Positions 1 through 9,026 of a DNA stretch of 64,000 bases are shown one piece after another. Position 1 is the stretch's first letter. Each line of letters starts with the position of its first letter. Location of the stretch: positions 2,424,922 through 2,488,921 of the forward strand of contig NZ_CP042819.1 in the NCBI RefSeq assembly GCF_008065155.1. Direction: 5' to 3'. Made by a program: the position numbers and the translations under genes. The notes under the pieces were generated by a model that saw nothing but the letters and a program-made list of their open reading frames with translations, had not been told where the DNA came from and did no database searches. This stretch comes from Octadecabacter sp. SW4 (GTDB lineage Bacteria > Pseudomonadota > Alphaproteobacteria > Rhodobacterales > Rhodobacteraceae).

Positions 1-1347
1 GTCGCCGGGGCCGATGACGGGGAGTTATTTCTAGAGCGTCGCCGCGCCGAAGTCCTGGCTTTCGACGATGGGCGGGTCAAGACCGCCAGCTATGACGCCT
101 CCGAGGGATTCGGCCTGCGCGCCGTGCGTGGTGAAACCGCGGGATATGCGCATTCCACCACTCTGGACGAACATGCCCTGCGCCGCGCCGTGGCGACCGC
201 CCGCCTGGCCGTGGGCCAAGGCGGCGGCACGCTGGCCGATGCCCCGCCCCGCACCAATCAAAAGCTCTACACCGACAGCGACCCCCTGACCGAAACGACC
301 TTTCCCGCGAAAATCGACGTCCTGCGCGAGATTGATGCCTTTGCCCGCGCCCTTGATCCCCGCGTGGTGCAGGTCAGCGCGACGATTGCCGCCGCGCACC
401 AAGAGGTCGTGATCCTGCGCCCCGAAGGCACGGTGGTGACCGATATCCGCCCGATGTCCCGTGTAAACATCAACGTCATCGTCGAACAGGACGGACGCCG
501 CGAATCCGGTGGCATGGGCGGCGGTGGCCGTGCGGGCCTGATCGGTCTGATCGGGCGCGAGGCTTGGGAACCTGTCGCACGCGAGGCCCTGCGTATCGCC
601 CTTGTGAACCTTGACGCCGAACCCGCCCCTGCCGGTGTGATGGATGTGGTTCTGGGCAACGGCTGGCCCGGTATCTTGCTGCACGAGGCCGTGGGCCACG
701 GGCTGGAAGGCGATTTCAACCGCAAAGGCAGCAGTGCCTTCGCCGGCCTGATGGGCCAGCAGGTGGCCGCCAAAGGTGTGACGGTGCTGGATGACGGCAC
801 GATCCCCGATCGGCGTGGCAGCATCACCGTCGATGACGAAGGCACACCATCGGCCAGAAACGTGCTGATCGAGGACGGCAAGCTGGTCGGCTATATGCAG
901 GACCGCCAGAACGCCCGCCTGATGGGAGTCGCCCCCACCGGCAACGGACGGCGCGAAAGTTTCGCCCATATCCCGATGCCGCGCATGACCAACACCTACA
1001 TGCTGGGCGGTGATACCGATCCGGCCAGCCTTGTGGCTGACCTCAAGGACGGGATTTACGCGGTCGGCTTTGGTGGCGGACAGGTCGATATCACCAATGG
1101 CAAGTTTGTCTTTAGCTGCACCGAAGCCTACCGCGTCAAGAACGGGGTGGTCGGCGCACCCGTCAAAGGCGCCACCCTGATCGGTGATGGTGCCACGGCG
1201 ATGAAACAAATCCGGGGCATCGGCAACGACATGGCGCTCGACCCCGGCATCGGCAATTGTGGCAAGGCAGGCCAATGGGTGCCCGTAGGTGTCGGCCAGC
1301 CCAGTCTGATGATCGGCGGCTTGACCGTGGGTGGCGCGGCGGCTTGA
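1..1347 (+). CDS. tldD: TldD metalloprotease, 5' end cut by window edge
   Basis: The frame is open from base 1, so the N-terminus lies outside the window; 448 codons remain. TldD with TldE/PmbA forms a cytoplasmic metalloprotease that trims unfolded or modified peptides. The HExxxH zinc motif (H-E-A-V-G-H) is encoded at 682-699, followed by the typical GLEGDFNRKGSS stretch. The C-terminal end with a conserved glycine-rich core (GNCGKAGQ) and the closing GGLTVGG segment is characteristic of the TldD/PmbA family. TldD rather than TldE because TldE lacks the metal motif. The stop codon overlaps the proposed TTG start of the next gene. Confidence 0.93.
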   Translation, partial: VAGADDGELFLERRRAEVLAFDDGRVKTASYDASEGFGLRAVRGETAGYAHSTTLDEHALRRAVATARLAVGQGGGTLADAPPRTNQKLYTDSDPLTETTFPAKIDVLREIDAFARALDPRVVQVSATIAAAHQEVVILRPEGTVVTDIRPMSRVNINVIVEQDGRRESGGMGGGGRAGLIGLIGREAWEPVAREALRIALVNLDAEPAPAGVMDVVLGNGWPGILLHEAVGHGLEGDFNRKGSSAFAGLMGQQVAAKGVTVLDDGTIPDRRGSITVDDEGTPSARNVLIEDGKLVGYMQDRQNARLMGVAPTGNGRRESFAHIPMPRMTNTYMLGGDTDPASLVADLKDGIYAVGFGGGQVDITNGKFVFSCTEAYRVKNGVVGAPVKGATLIGDGATAMKQIRGIGNDMALDPGIGNCGKAGQWVPVGVGQPSLMIGGLTVGGAAA

Positions 1348-1871
1348 TAACGGCGCGCCTTCCAGTCTGGCGCACCAATCCGGCAGGGTTTGCCCACAGC
1401 GGCGGACTCCGACTCGCACGCTGGCCAGTCGTCACAGGTAGCCTCGCCGTCGTGCTTGGCGGCCCGATTCTTGGTCGCGGCCTCTGGACCGTAAACGAGG
1501 CGCTTTTTGTCCCGGGCAGCACCGCATACAGCGCCACCGCAATGGCCGCTGCAACCCTCATAGGGTCGTTCCTGTTCTCGTGGATCCTGCTTCTCGTCCT
1601 GATCCCGATTAGCAATTACCTTGCGCGCACTGGCCGCGCCGGATGGGGCGTTGCAGCCATTGTCGGTTTCTACACAGGCTATTTCACAGGTTTTCTGACA
1701 AAGGTCGGCACTGACATCGAACTGCGCGACATTTCCAGCCCCGCCACTGACCTTCCCATCGCCATCGCAGGCCTGCTGCTTGGGCTGATCTATTGGGCCA
1801 CAATCCGTATGCTGCATCCCGCCGTCATCGGCATCCCCGCCACCCAACCAACACCGCTGGCCACCCCATGA
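1344..1871 (+). CDS. Small multi-pass membrane protein of unknown function
   Basis: About 175 residues with four hydrophobic stretches (roughly residues 28-48, 63-90, 98-118 and 135-155), so probably an inner-membrane protein. I do not recognise the family. The start is uncertain: the open frame extends further upstream inside tldD in another frame, but the TTG at 1344, which shares bases with the tldD stop, gives a sensible length; no in-frame ATG lies before the first membrane segment. Its stop overlaps the ATG of the next gene (ATGA), indicating translational coupling with another small membrane protein. Confidence 0.6.
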   Translation: MITARLPVWRTNPAGFAHSGGLRLARWPVVTGSLAVVLGGPILGRGLWTVNEALFVPGSTAYSATAMAAATLIGSFLFSWILLLVLIPISNYLARTGRAGWGVAAIVGFYTGYFTGFLTKVGTDIELRDISSPATDLPIAIAGLLLGLIYWATIRMLHPAVIGIPATQPTPLATP

Positions 1872-2350
1872 CCCGCTGGCCCGCGATCAACACCCCCGTC
1901 GGCGGGCAGCGGTATGTGGCCCCGATGGTCTATGTGGCGCTCGTGACCTTGGTGTTTCTGATCGTTCCTGTTGGCGGGGCCTTGTTAACGCTTATCGCTG
2001 TTATTCTCGGGGGTAGCGACACGCCGCCCAACTTTGCCACGCCAGCATATTTACTCGGAATTCTCCTGACTCTTTCGCCGCCTGTTTCTTGGGCCGGGCT
2101 GTTGGTCGGAGTTCCGCTGTCAATTCTTGCGATGGCCCGGGGATATGCTGGATGGCTTGTCTCGACGCTTGCCGGCGCTGTGATCGGTCTGCTTTGCGGT
2201 ATGTTTCTGGAATCTCCTGAATTCATGGCCCCTGGCGGGGCTCTTATGGGCGGTTTGTACTGGATATTTCTGCGCTGGCTCGCCCCGGCAGCACTCTTGG
2301 TGCCGCTGGATCAGGACGCGACAGACGCTACCGCGTGCACATCACTCTGA
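1868..2350 (+). CDS. Small membrane protein of unknown function, coupled to preceding gene
   Basis: 160 residues starting at the ATG that overlaps the preceding stop codon (ATGA). Four hydrophobic segments (about residues 20-47, 57-80, 85-120 including a Gly-rich turn, and 128-150) point to an integral membrane protein. Composition and arrangement resemble the preceding product, so the two may be paired subunits or diverged duplicates. No catalytic motif was seen. The frame also opens further upstream at 1793, but that extension overlaps the previous gene and looks like out-of-frame coding. Confidence 0.65.
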   Translation: MTRWPAINTPVGGQRYVAPMVYVALVTLVFLIVPVGGALLTLIAVILGGSDTPPNFATPAYLLGILLTLSPPVSWAGLLVGVPLSILAMARGYAGWLVSTLAGAVIGLLCGMFLESPEFMAPGGALMGGLYWIFLRWLAPAALLVPLDQDATDATACTSL

Positions 2351-2365
2351 TAGGGGTCCTATACT

Positions 2366-2403
2366 TATGGTTCCCATACGCTTTCCATACGTTTTCCATA
2401 TCC
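2366..2403. repeat. Three 11-bp tandem repeats upstream of dprA
   Basis: Units 2371-2381, 2382-2392 and 2393-2403 share the core TTYCCATAYG. The first unit also forms a small inverted repeat with the bases before it (TATGG-TTC-CCATA, 2366-2378). The array lies in the 179-bp gap between the membrane gene and dprA. An 11-bp period is about one DNA helical turn, so it could be a stacked protein-binding site, but no function is shown. Confidence 0.55.
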
Positions 2404-2529
2404 GAAATCGCCGATTTTTTCGTGCGCTGCGGGATGGTGCAATTCAAATAATTGGCGGTATTGCGCGTCTTCACCTCTCGTTAACCCAGAAGGTCTAAAC
2501 CTGATTCTGCAACAGGCGGAGGACAGGAG

Positions 2530-3675
2530 ATGACCGAAGAACGACTTTCTTCCACTCACCCCCCACTCCCACCCACCACGGAAGATGATCGGCTGAACTG
2601 GCTTCGTCTGTTGCGCTCGCGTCGCGTTGGGATCGTGACGTTTTACCGCCTTTTGGCCGAACACGGCACCGCGCGCGCCGCCCTTGATGCGCTGCCCGAG
2701 GTTGCCCGCGCCGCTGGCGTCACAGATTATGAAATTTGTCCCGAAGGGGTCGTTTTGGCCGAAATGAAGGCCGCGCGCCGGGCCCGGGCGCGGATGCTTT
2801 GCATCGGCGATCCCGACTACCCCACCCATTTGGCCGACATCGACAGCCCGCCACCCATTTTGTGGTGCATCGGCAATACCGCCCTGCTCAAACGCCCGCT
2901 GATCGCGATGGTCGGCGCGCGCAATGCGTCGTCGCTGGGGACACGGATGACCAAGCATTTGGCCGCCGATCTGGCCTCGGCGGGCTTTGTCGTTGTTTCT
3001 GGCTTGGCGCGCGGCGTTGATGCCGCGGCCCACCTTGCGGCCCTTGATGGCGGCACGGTCGCGGTGCAGGCCGGCGGTGTCGATGTAGTCTACCCCGCCG
3101 AAAACAGCGATCTGGCCGACCAGATTGCCCTGCGCGGGTTGCGGCTGTCCGATCAACCGATGGGCACACAACCCCAGGCGCGGCATTTTCCCGCACGCAA
3201 CCGGATCATTTCCGGCCTCGCCAAGGCCGTTGTCGTGGTCGAAGCCGCTGCAAAATCCGGCAGCCTGATCACCGCGCGCAACGCCCTGGACCAAGGGCGC
3301 GATGTGCTGGCGGTGCCGGGCCACCCGTTTGATGCGCGCGCATCGGGGTGCAACATGTTGCTGCGCGACGGCGCGACATTGGTGCGGGGCGCGCAGGACG
3401 TGATTGACGCCCTTGCCCCCCTTGCAGAACCGCAGACAGCGGAACTGCCATTGGCCCCGGCTGCCCCCGCCGCACCACACAAACCCAGCCTGCGCGACAC
3501 AGCGAAACTGCACAACCGCATCCTGTCGCAGCTTGGTCCCTCGCCTCTGGCCGAAGATCAGTTGATCCGTGATTTGGCCCGCCCCGCGACGGAAATCGCG
3601 CCGGTTCTTCTGGACCTCGAACTTGATGGCAAGATCCTGCGCCAGCCCGGCGGATTGCTGTCGCGGGTCAACTGA
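2530..3675 (+). CDS. dprA: DprA/Smf DNA-processing protein
   Basis: 381 residues. DprA binds incoming single-stranded DNA and loads RecA during natural transformation. The central Rossmann-like DprA domain (about residues 80-290) is clear: an IAMVGARNAS strand-loop, the GLARGVDAAAH segment, and the signature run ending in VLAVPGHPFD. A C-terminal winged-helix-like domain (about 315-375) follows an Ala/Pro linker. The ATG at 2530 is preceded by GGAGGACAGGAG, a strong ribosome site. It stands alone between unrelated genes; dprA next to topA is a common bacterial arrangement. Confidence 0.95.
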   Translation: MTEERLSSTHPPLPPTTEDDRLNWLRLLRSRRVGIVTFYRLLAEHGTARAALDALPEVARAAGVTDYEICPEGVVLAEMKAARRARARMLCIGDPDYPTHLADIDSPPPILWCIGNTALLKRPLIAMVGARNASSLGTRMTKHLAADLASAGFVVVSGLARGVDAAAHLAALDGGTVAVQAGGVDVVYPAENSDLADQIALRGLRLSDQPMGTQPQARHFPARNRIISGLAKAVVVVEAAAKSGSLITARNALDQGRDVLAVPGHPFDARASGCNMLLRDGATLVRGAQDVIDALAPLAEPQTAELPLAPAAPAAPHKPSLRDTAKLHNRILSQLGPSPLAEDQLIRDLARPATEIAPVLLDLELDGKILRQPGGLLSRVN

Positions 3676-3802
3676 ACACCGGGCCACAGGCCCAATGATT
3701 TGCGCCACTTGGCAGGCAAGTTGCACAAGGGCCGTTGACAATCCCGCATGCCCCCCCACATGTTGCCGCGCCAGTGCCCCTGTTCGTTTATGAAGGATTC
3801 CC

Positions 3803-5947
3803 ATGCCAGTCGTTGTCGTTGAATCCCCGGCCAAGGCCAAGACAATCAACAAATATCTGGGCGATGACTACACTGTTCTGGCGTCTTACGGTCATGTGCG
3901 CGACCTGCCCCCAAAGGATGGCAGCGTCGATCCCGATCACGATTTCGAGATGCAGTGGGAAGTCGCAAGCGACAGCAAAAAGCACATCAAGGCCATCGCC
4001 GATGCCTTGGCCAAAGATAACAACCTGATCCTCGCCACCGACCCCGACCGCGAGGGAGAAGCGATCAGCTGGCACCTTGAAGAAGCCCTGCGCAAACGCA
4101 AATCCATCAAGAAGGATACGCCCGTCAGTCGTGTGGTGTTCAACGCCATCACCAAGGCCGCCGTGACCGAGGCGATGAAAAACCCCCGCCAGGTCGATCA
4201 ACCCCTGGTCGACGCCTATCTGGCCCGCCGCGCGCTGGACTATCTGGTGGGTTTCAAACTCTCGCCCGTGCTATGGCGCCGCCTGCCCGGGGCGAAATCC
4301 GCGGGCCGCGTGCAATCGGTCTGCCTGCGCCTGATCGTCGAGCGCGAGATGGAAATCGAAGCCTTCAACAACCGCGAATACTGGAGCGTCAAAGCCCTGC
4401 TCGACACGCCCCGCGGTCAGACGGTCGAGGCACGCTTGACCCTGCTTGCCGGCGAAAAGCTGGAAAAATTCAGCATCGAAAATGCGACACAGGCGGAAAT
4501 GGCGGAAACGGCGGTGAAATCCCGCGACCTGACGGTCAAATCGGTCGAAGCGAAACCAGCCAACCGCAATCCGTCAGCCCCTTTCATGACCTCGACCCTG
4601 CAGCAAGAGGCCAGCCGCAAATTCGGCTTTGGCGCACGCATGACCATGAATGCCGCGCAGCGCTTATACGAGGCCGGATTGATCACCTACATGCGGACCG
4701 ACGGCATTGACATGGCGCCCGAAGCCGTCACCGCCGCGCGCGATGCGATCAAGGGAAAATACGGCGCCGACTATGTGCCAGCCAGTGCGCGGGTCTATAA
4801 AAACAAGGCCAAGAACGCGCAAGAAGCCCACGAATGTATCCGCCCGACGGAATTGTCCAAAGACGCGAGCGAGGCGAAAATCGCCGACCCGGACCAGCGC
4901 AAGCTTTACGACCTGATCTGGAAGCGCACCATCGCCAGCCAGATGGAGGGGGCGCGGATGGAACGCACCACCGTCGATATCGCCAGCGCTGACGGGCAGG
5001 TGGAACTGCGCGCCACAGGTCAGGTTGTGCTATTTGACGGGTTCTTGCGCGTCTACGAGGAAGGCCGCGACGATGATGTGGTCGATGACGATGACAAGCG
5101 CCTGCCGCAGATGGCCACGGGCGAAGGGATGACCAAGAAATCGGTCACGCCGGAACAGCATTTCACCCAACCACCGCCCCGCTATACCGAGGCGACGCTG
5201 GTCAAACGCATGGAAGAACTGGGTATCGGCCGCCCGTCCACCTACGCATCGATCGTCACGACCATCCAGGACCGCGACTATGTGCGCAAGGAAAAGAACC
5301 GCCTCATCCCCGAGGACAAGGGGCGGCTGGTCACGGCCTTCCTGACCAACTATTTCCGCAAATATGTGGGCTACGATTACACCGCCTCCCTTGAGGAAGA
5401 ACTGGATTACGTCAGCGCGGGCGATGCGGATTACAAGAAGCTTCTCGCCGATTTCTGGGCCGACTTCAAAGTCACAATCGACGAGGCGATGGATAATTCC
5501 ATCACCGACGTGCTGGAAAAAATCAACGACGTTCTGGCGCCGCATATCTTTCCACCCAACGAAGACGGGTCCGACCCGCGCCTTTGCCCCAACTGCGGCG
5601 AGGGGCGCTTGTCGATGCGCACGGCGCGATCGGGTGGTGCCTTCATCGGCTGTTCCAACTATCCCGAATGCCGCTACACCCGCGCATTTGGCCCCCCCGG
5701 CGGCGATGACGCGGCCGGCATCCCGCCCGAAGGAAAACTGCTTGGCGAAGATGCGGGTGATAAAATCTGGATCCACAAGGGCCGTTTTGGTCCCTACGCC
5801 CAGCGCGGCGAGGTCAGCGACGACAACAAGAAGCCGCCGCGCCAGTCCATCCCCAAGGAATGGCCCCCCGAAGAGGTGGACCTTGAAACAGCCGTCAAAC
5901 TGCTGTCCCTGCCCCGCCTGATTGGCCCCCACCCGAAGACGGGGTGA
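3803..5947 (+). CDS. topA: DNA topoisomerase I, main body (frameshifted before C-terminal domain)
   Basis: Encodes 714 residues containing the whole catalytic core of type IA topoisomerase, which relaxes negative supercoils. The TOPRIM domain begins VVVESPAKAKTI and carries D-P-D-R-E-G-E at residues 80-86. The active-site tyrosine is Tyr296 in the GLITYMRTDG motif. One four-cysteine zinc ribbon is present (Cys595, Cys598, Cys617, Cys623). The frame then ends abruptly at TGA 5945-5947 while family-typical sequence continues in another frame from 5944. Restoring one base near 5935 (HPKTG becoming HPEDGVN) joins both pieces into an 867-residue protein, a normal length for this group. It may be a sequencing error or a real mutation. 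Confidence 0.93.
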   Translation: MPVVVVESPAKAKTINKYLGDDYTVLASYGHVRDLPPKDGSVDPDHDFEMQWEVASDSKKHIKAIADALAKDNNLILATDPDREGEAISWHLEEALRKRKSIKKDTPVSRVVFNAITKAAVTEAMKNPRQVDQPLVDAYLARRALDYLVGFKLSPVLWRRLPGAKSAGRVQSVCLRLIVEREMEIEAFNNREYWSVKALLDTPRGQTVEARLTLLAGEKLEKFSIENATQAEMAETAVKSRDLTVKSVEAKPANRNPSAPFMTSTLQQEASRKFGFGARMTMNAAQRLYEAGLITYMRTDGIDMAPEAVTAARDAIKGKYGADYVPASARVYKNKAKNAQEAHECIRPTELSKDASEAKIADPDQRKLYDLIWKRTIASQMEGARMERTTVDIASADGQVELRATGQVVLFDGFLRVYEEGRDDDVVDDDDKRLPQMATGEGMTKKSVTPEQHFTQPPPRYTEATLVKRMEELGIGRPSTYASIVTTIQDRDYVRKEKNRLIPEDKGRLVTAFLTNYFRKYVGYDYTASLEEELDYVSAGDADYKKLLADFWADFKVTIDEAMDNSITDVLEKINDVLAPHIFPPNEDGSDPRLCPNCGEGRLSMRTARSGGAFIGCSNYPECRYTRAFGPPGGDDAAGIPPEGKLLGEDAGDKIWIHKGRFGPYAQRGEVSDDNKKPPRQSIPKEWPPEEVDLETAVKLLSLPRLIGPHPKTG

Positions 5948-6405
5948 ATGTCTGGGCCAATATCGGCCGTTATGGCCCCTACCTGAAACACGCCGAAAGC
6001 ACCTCGGAACGGGGCGGAACCAACGCCAACCTCGAAAGTCTGGACGAGGTATTTACCGTCGGGATGAACCGCGCCGTGCAGCTGCTCGCGGAAAAGGTCG
6101 CCGCGCGCGGCGGACGCGGCGGTGCGGCCAAAACCCTGCATGATCTGGGCGAACACCCCGATGGCGGCCCCGTGGCGATCATGGAAGGCAAATATGGCCC
6201 CTACGTGAAATGGGACAAGATCAACGCGACCCTTCCCAAGGACAGCGACCCCGAGGCCGTGACAATGGAACAGGCGGTTGACCTGATCGCCGAAAAGGCG
6301 GCGAAAAAGGGCACGCGCAAGAAGGCGGCCCCGAAAAAGAAGGCCACCGCCAAGAAACCCGCCGCTAAAAAAACTGTCGCCAAGGCGAAGTCTACGGCCA
6401 AATAA
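5944..6405 (+). CDS. topA: Topoisomerase I C-terminal domain, separated by frameshift
   Basis: Continues topA in a different frame (153 codons from a nominal GTG). It holds topoisomerase C-terminal repeat units (a NIGRYGPYLKH segment and later EGKYGPYVKW) and a long Lys/Ala-rich basic tail typical of alphaproteobacterial TopA. There is no ribosome-binding site for independent translation, so it is read here as the detached end of topA rather than a gene. Without it the enzyme would lose DNA-binding repeats but keep its catalytic site. See the upstream topA entry for the position of the missing base. Confidence 0.85.
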   Translation: MNVWANIGRYGPYLKHAESTSERGGTNANLESLDEVFTVGMNRAVQLLAEKVAARGGRGGAAKTLHDLGEHPDGGPVAIMEGKYGPYVKWDKINATLPKDSDPEAVTMEQAVDLIAEKAAKKGTRKKAAPKKKATAKKPAAKKTVAKAKSTAK

Positions 6406-6486
6406 CGCCCGCTGCAGCGCAGCAATCTCATTGACTCTCCCCGCGTCGGACGCAACAACGGTGCGAACCGATGCGAGGGGCTCTTC

Positions 6487-7200
6487 ATGCAAAAAATATA
6501 TCCCGATGCCGCAACCGCCCTTGATGGGCTGCTTCATGACGGCATGTTCATCGCGGCAGGCGGCTTTGGCCTGTGCGGCATTCCCGAATTGCTGCTGGCG
6601 GCCATCAAGGACGCTGGCACCAAGGATCTGACATTTGCCTCCAACAACGCGGGCGTCGATGATTTTGGCATCGGCATCCTGTTGCAGACCCGGCAAGTGA
6701 AAAAGATGATCAGCTCCTATGTTGGCGAAAACGCCGAATTCATGCGCCAGTATCTGAGCGGCGAACTTGAGCTGGAATTCAACCCCCAAGGCACGCTGGC
6801 AGAACGGATGCGCGCAGGCGGCTGTGGTATCCCGGGGTTCTACACGAAAACCGGCGTTGGCACCGTGATTGCCGACGGCAAGGAACACAAGGATTTCCCC
6901 ACGGGCCCTGACGGCGCGCCCGAGACCTACATCATGGAAAACGGCATCTTTGCCGATCTTGCCATCGTCAAAGCGTGGAAAGCCGACGAAACCGGCAACC
7001 TGATGTTCCGCAAGACCGCGCGCAACTTCAACCCGCCCGCCGCCATGTGCGGCAAGACCTGCGTTGTCGAGGTCGAAGAAATCGTGCCGACAGGCAGCCT
7101 TGACCCAGATGCAATCCACCTGCCCGGCATCTATGTGCATCGCATTATCCAAGGTGATCACGAAAAACGGATCGAGCAACGCACCGTGAGGACAGCATAA
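6487..7200 (+). CDS. scoA: 3-oxoacid CoA-transferase subunit A
   Basis: 237 residues. Subunit A of succinyl-CoA:3-ketoacid CoA-transferase, which activates acetoacetate using succinyl-CoA in ketone body or polyhydroxybutyrate use. The N-terminus carries the family glycine-rich oxyanion motif (GGFGLCGIPE) and the TFASNNAGVDD strand. The ATG is preceded by GCGAGGGG at 6472-6479. The stop codon shares one base with the next start (TAATG), so A and B subunits are translationally coupled. Confidence 0.94.
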   Translation: MQKIYPDAATALDGLLHDGMFIAAGGFGLCGIPELLLAAIKDAGTKDLTFASNNAGVDDFGIGILLQTRQVKKMISSYVGENAEFMRQYLSGELELEFNPQGTLAERMRAGGCGIPGFYTKTGVGTVIADGKEHKDFPTGPDGAPETYIMENGIFADLAIVKAWKADETGNLMFRKTARNFNPPAAMCGKTCVVEVEEIVPTGSLDPDAIHLPGIYVHRIIQGDHEKRIEQRTVRTA

Positions 7201-7820
7201 TGTGGGACCGCAATCAAATGGCGCAGCGCGCCGCTGAAGAACTGCAAGACGGCTGGTATGTGAACCTTGGCATCGGCATCCCGACGCTGGTGGCGAACTA
7301 TGTCGGCGACAAGGACATCACCCTGCAATCGGAAAACGGCATGCTGGGCATGGGCCCGTTTCCGCTGGAGGGCGACGAAGACGCCGACCTGATCAACGCG
7401 GGCAAACAAACCATCACCGAACTCAGACGCACAGCCTATTTCGACAGCGCCACCAGTTTCGGCATGATCCGCGGCGGCAAGATCGCCGCGGCGATCCTTG
7501 GCGCGATGGAAGTAGCCGAAAACGGCGATCTCGCCAACTGGATGATCCCCGGCAAGCTGGTCAAAGGCATGGGCGGCGCGATGGATCTGGTCGCTGGCGT
7601 GGGCCGCGTGATCGTCGTGATGGACCACACCAACAAACACGGCGACAGCAAACTGCTGAAAGAATGCACCCTGCCGCTGACCGGCAAGGGGGTCGTCGAC
7701 CGGATCATCACCAACCTTGGCGTGCTGGACGTGGTCGAAGGCGGCCTCAAGATCGTCGAATGCGCCCAAGGCGTCTCCGAGGACGACTTGCGCGCCGCGA
7801 CCGACGCCACAATCGTCTAG
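7200..7820 (+). CDS. scoB: 3-oxoacid CoA-transferase subunit B
   Basis: 206 residues. Partner of scoA. The catalytic glutamate that forms the enzyme-CoA thioester is Glu45 in the S-E-N-G motif (residues 44-47), after the GIGIPT loop. Start ATG overlaps the scoA stop by one base. The end is followed by a 16-bp palindromic repeat and then a 200-bp gap before the next gene, so scoAB probably forms a two-gene operon. Confidence 0.94.
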   Translation: MWDRNQMAQRAAEELQDGWYVNLGIGIPTLVANYVGDKDITLQSENGMLGMGPFPLEGDEDADLINAGKQTITELRRTAYFDSATSFGMIRGGKIAAAILGAMEVAENGDLANWMIPGKLVKGMGGAMDLVAGVGRVIVVMDHTNKHGDSKLLKECTLPLTGKGVVDRIITNLGVLDVVEGGLKIVECAQGVSEDDLRAATDATIV

Positions 7821-7837
7821 TTCTTCTGTTCAAAAAC

Positions 7838-7853
7838 ACTCCCGCCGGAGGCT
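7838..7853. repeat. Dispersed palindromic repeat, copy 1
   Basis: ACTCCCGCCGGAGGCT, containing CTCC-CGCC-GGAG, lies 18 bp after the scoB stop, preceded by a short A run. An identical 16-mer occurs at 41569-41584, also outside genes. A GC-rich element of this kind downstream of genes is a recurring intergenic motif in Rhodobacterales as I recall; it may help transcript ends form. Confidence 0.6.
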
Positions 7854-8018
7854 GCGAGGCCACCGACGGGACGCTAAATCTGGCATGATCATCCACAACG
7901 CGCCCTTATAAACTGTGGCGCGGCAGCGCCTCCGCTTGATTGGCTAAAAAACCGTTTCCGAAGTGGCAACAACTCCATATTCTTGCCCCATTCTGTCGCT
8001 AAACGGGCGTCAATGATA

Positions 8019-9023
8019 ATGAGCAGCACAGATCCGGTCCCGATCCCCGCAACACGCCCGCAAAAGGCGCGTCGTTGGCGTGATATCGCGCTTTTGGCGG
8101 TCCTTTTCGGGTTCGTCATCGCCGGTCTTGCCAGCCTTGCCTATGCCACCGGCTGGGAAGAAACCAAGGCGCAGCTGACCCGCATCACAGGGCTGCAAAT
8201 CGCGATTTTGCTGGCGCTGTCACTGGTGAACTACCTGTTTCGCGCGCTTCGTTGGCATATGTTCGCCCGCCGCCTTGGGCTGCCAACAACGCTGGTGCAG
8301 GACACGCGCCATTTCCTTGGCGGATTTGCCATGTCCGTCACCCCCGCCCGCGTCGGAGAGCTGATCCGCATGCGCTGGCTCAAGCGCGAAACTGGCTGGG
8401 CGGTGGAACGCACGGCCCCGCTGGTGCTGATGGATCGGGCCTCGGATCTGGCGGCAATGGCCGTGATCCTTGCCATCGGGCTGGCATTCGGCACGGGTGG
8501 CATCGCCTTTGCCCTGCCCGTCGCGGCACTCGCGCTGACAGCCGCCTTTATCGCCACGCGCCCCAGTCTGCTGGCCACCCTCACGACGCTGACCTATCGC
8601 AGCACCGGCCTGTTTCCGCGCTTGTTTGCCCGTGTCCGCACGGCGGCGCGGTCCCTGCGCGCCTTTACCACAACGCCAATCGTCACCGGCGCCCTTGCCC
8701 TTGGCCTGATCGGCTGGGCGGCAGAAGGCTATGCGTTTCATCTGCTTCTCGTCTGGATGGGGGCCGACATCGGCTTTTTCATGGCGCTGGCGATCTTCAC
8801 ATTCTCGACCCTCGCAGGCGGCCTTACCGGCGCACCGGGCGGTGTTGGCGGGGCCGAAGCGGCGATGGTCGCGCTCCTCGCACTCGAAGGTATCCCGCTT
8901 GAAGTCTCTGTGCCCGCCACGGCCATCATCCGCGTCACAACCCTTTGGTTTGCAATCGTTATCGGCCTTTTGGTCTTTCCCTTGGCCGAACGCATCTCGA
9001 CCCGCACCGCATCAGAAAGCTGA
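8019..9023 (+). CDS. Flippase-like membrane protein (AglD/MprF transmembrane-domain family, UPF0104)
   Basis: 334 residues with about eight hydrophobic segments, beginning near residue 25. The pattern, with RALRWHMFARRLG after the second segment, MSVTPARVGELIRM in the third, and a Gly-rich GGLTGAPGGVGGAEA near residues 255-275, matches the lysylphosphatidylglycerol synthase/flippase transmembrane family. Members move or synthesise lipid-linked head groups. ATG 8019 was chosen over 8013; the frame extends upstream to 7983. It ends three bases before the DprE1-like gene, so it is in the same operon as the putative arabinose-lipid enzymes and may flip or use their product; that role is inference. 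Confidence 0.8.
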   Translation: MSSTDPVPIPATRPQKARRWRDIALLAVLFGFVIAGLASLAYATGWEETKAQLTRITGLQIAILLALSLVNYLFRALRWHMFARRLGLPTTLVQDTRHFLGGFAMSVTPARVGELIRMRWLKRETGWAVERTAPLVLMDRASDLAAMAVILAIGLAFGTGGIAFALPVAALALTAAFIATRPSLLATLTTLTYRSTGLFPRLFARVRTAARSLRAFTTTPIVTGALALGLIGWAAEGYAFHLLLVWMGADIGFFMALAIFTFSTLAGGLTGAPGGVGGAEAAMVALLALEGIPLEVSVPATAIIRVTTLWFAIVIGLLVFPLAERISTRTASES

Positions 9024-9026
9024 ACG

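Noticed and set aside
2365..3852. Long minus-strand open frame across dprA
   Set aside because: Shadow of dprA; composition rich in Gln/His/Arg with no motif.
3803..6405. Programmed frameshifting in topA
   Set aside because: No slippery heptamer or downstream structure stands out at 5925-5945, so a deletion or sequencing error is the simpler explanation.
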